NCBI GenBank assembly: GCA_013813075.1
Contig: JACCSI010000224.1
Coordinates: 1 to 7,658 of the forward strand
Reading direction: 5' to 3'
From: Acidobacteriota bacterium
GTDB taxonomy: Bacteria > Acidobacteriota > Vicinamibacteria > Vicinamibacterales > UBA2999
Length of the DNA: 7,658 bases
Every line of letters begins with the position of its first letter. Position 1 is the stretch's first letter. This document shows positions 6,439 to 7,658 of the stretch, in pieces. The notes beneath the pieces were generated by a model, which was given only the letters and a program-made list of their open reading frames with translations, made no database searches and was not told the origin of the DNA. Made by a program: the position numbers and the translations under genes.

Positions 6439-7233
6439 TTATCCCCGCCGCGGCTTCGCCTCCGTCGTCTCCCTCGCGCTCGTGGCCTCTTTCGCGGCCG
6501 TCGTGCTCCCCACGGCGCTTTTCAGCTTCGCGACCTCGGCGACTGTGAGATCGCGCCAGTGCCCCGGCGGCAGGTCGCCGAGTTTGACTGGGCCCATGCG
6601 CATGCGCATCAGCTTTTTCACCGGATGACCGATGCTGGCAAACATGCGGCGGATTTGGCGGTTGCGGCCCTCGAGAAGGATCACCGTGATGCGCGAGAGT
6701 TCCTGACGGCCCTTGCCGATGCTGCCGACGCGCCGCAATTGTGCCGATGACGTCCGCGTCCCATCCAAAAAAATCCCCCGGCGTAACTTCTCCAGCGCGT
6801 CTTCCTCCGGCACGCCGACGACGACCGCGTCGTAGACACGCTCGACGGCATGACGCGGGTGGGTCAGTTGCGCGGCGAGGTCGCCATCGCTCGTGAGGAG
6901 CAGGAGACCCTCGCTGTCATAGTCGAGGCGCCCGACCGGATAGACGTACTCGCGCACCCCTTTCAGGAGGTCGATGACGGTGCGACGGCCCTCTGGGTCC
7001 TTCCGCGTGGTCACGATATTCTTCGGCTTGTTGAGCAGGATGTAGCGAGGGCGGCGGTCGAACTTCAACCGGCGCCCATCGACCTTGATCGTGTCTGTGG
7101 TCGGGTCCGCTTTGGTGCCAAGGGCGCGGATGGTCTCGCCATTGACCTCGACGCGGCCCTGCACAATCAGTTCTTCGGCGGCGCGCCGCGATGCCACCCC
7201 CGCCATCGAAATCAACTTTTGTAAGCGTTCCAT
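6439..7233 (-). CDS. rluB: Pseudouridine synthase, RsuA/RluB/RluE/RluF family (probable 23S rRNA RluB type)
   Basis: This enzyme isomerises a specific rRNA uridine to pseudouridine, most likely in 23S rRNA as RluB does. The protein (264 residues from the ATG at 7233) starts with an S4 RNA-binding domain (MERLQKLISMAGVASRRAAEE through GRVEVNGE). The catalytic domain follows, with LLNKPKNIVTT and the GRLD motif. Its nucleophile Asp is residue 104 (codon at 6924-6922), within PVGRLDYDSEGLLLLTSDGDL. The late family motif GRNRQIRRMF and the end of the core (LPPGHWRDLT) are intact. A Thr/Ala/Lys/Arg-rich tail of about 25 residues follows. I chose the ATG at 7233 because it gives the usual family N-terminus. 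A TTG at 7311 in the same frame would add 26 residues and overlap the upstream gene's stop by 4 nt (TTGA). Neither start has an obvious Shine-Dalgarno. RluB versus a sibling specificity cannot be settled from sequence alone. Confidence 0.93.
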   Translation of the reverse strand: MERLQKLISMAGVASRRAAEELIVQGRVEVNGETIRALGTKADPTTDTIKVDGRRLKFDRRPRYILLNKPKNIVTTRKDPEGRRTVIDLLKGVREYVYPVGRLDYDSEGLLLLTSDGDLAAQLTHPRHAVERVYDAVVVGVPEEDALEKLRRGIFLDGTRTSSAQLRRVGSIGKGRQELSRITVILLEGRNRQIRRMFASIGHPVKKLMRMRMGPVKLGDLPPGHWRDLTVAEVAKLKSAVGSTTAAKEATSARETTEAKPRRG

Positions 7234-7307
7234 AAATTTTACGGCGGCGGTCTCCAGACCTGCCGGTCCTGCGTTGGCCGCTGCGTCGACAGCCTCGCGT
7301 TGCTGGG

Positions 7308-7658
7308 TCAACGCGTCATCAATGATCGCCAGAAGTCAACCAGCCGCCACACTTCGATGGCGGCGGCGCCCTTGTCAACTTCCGCGTGTGTGATCAACCC
7401 GCTCAATACGGCCCGCACCTCCGTCTTGCCGCGCAGGTAGTTGGTCAGCAGTACTGTTTCCACGGACGGAATCACATTGTCCTCCGCCCCGTGGAGCAGA
7501 AATACTTTGGCGGCGGGTGCCGGCGCACGTTCCGGGGACAACGCCCTGTGCTCGTCGCGATTGACCAGCGATTCGACGACCGGCAGCAGCAGAGGTCCGA
7601 GCTGAGCGACGGCGCGGTTATTGACGTGCGTCATCAGCGTGCGCGCCGGCTCCGGGAG
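7308..7658 (-). CDS. Probable alpha/beta hydrolase, C-terminal part, truncated by window edge
   Basis: The minus-strand frame is open to the right edge, giving the last 116 residues of a protein; the ATG at 7634 is probably internal because codons for LPEPARTL precede it in frame. The sequence KVFLLHGAEDNVIP resembles the late beta strand of alpha/beta hydrolases that bears the catalytic Asp. GLITHAEVD, 30 residues further on, fits the strand-loop bearing the catalytic His. A short helix with aromatic residues (IEVWRLVDFWRSL) ends the protein. The nucleophile elbow (GxSxG) would lie outside the window, so enzyme type and substrate cannot be given. The gene ends 74 bp before the ATG of the pseudouridine synthase, or overlaps its alternative TTG start, and is probably cotranscribed with it. 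Confidence 0.6.
   Translation of the reverse strand, partial: LPEPARTLMTHVNNRAVAQLGPLLLPVVESLVNRDEHRALSPERAPAPAAKVFLLHGAEDNVIPSVETVLLTNYLRGKTEVRAVLSGLITHAEVDKGAAAIEVWRLVDFWRSLMTR

Noticed and set aside
6767..6773. Run of seven A (seven T on the coding strand) in the pseudouridine synthase as a slippage site
   Set aside because: The gene is intact in a single frame through conserved motifs on both sides; a run of seven is short for transcriptional slippage.
1..7658. Search for CRISPR arrays, tRNA/rRNA genes, insertion sequences, integrase sites or defence genes
   Set aside because: No spaced repeats, tRNA-like folds, transposase motifs or terminal inverted repeats were seen; nearly all sequence is accounted for by housekeeping genes.

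Overview
The window is a high-GC bacterial chromosomal segment of densely packed housekeeping genes. There is no sign of mobile DNA, CRISPR, tRNA or rRNA. The GC-rich codon use and the order M50 protease - trpS - scpA - scpB facing rluB suggest an Acidobacteriota-like organism, possibly of the Vicinamibacteria type. That placement is inferred from gene content and general sequence character only; no marker gene here proves it.

Left part (1-2991, plus strand): the 3' four fifths of uvrC, the nucleotide excision repair nuclease subunit, enters from the left edge. Its stop overlaps the start of a complete group II PLP-dependent amino acid decarboxylase by one base. A gap of about 150 bp follows.

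Middle part (3142-6419, plus strand): a tight four-gene run. It comprises a small M50 membrane metalloprotease with a likely TTG start, tryptophanyl-tRNA synthetase (trpS), and the two SMC-associated condensin subunits scpA and scpB. trpS/scpA overlap by 1 nt and scpA/scpB by 4 nt, so translational coupling is likely.

Right part (6439-7658, minus strand): a pseudouridine synthase of the RsuA/RluB/RluE/RluF family converges on scpB with only 19 bp between stops. Upstream of it on the same strand is the C-terminal part of a probable alpha/beta hydrolase that runs off the right edge.

I found no credible new multi-gene system. The points most worth a second look are two low-complexity insertions in UvrC, a decarboxylase of unknown substrate coupled to uvrC that keeps the catalytic-loop Tyr of true decarboxylases, a tandem 8-bp duplication carrying the scpB ribosome-binding site, and uncertain starts for the M50 protease and the pseudouridine synthase.
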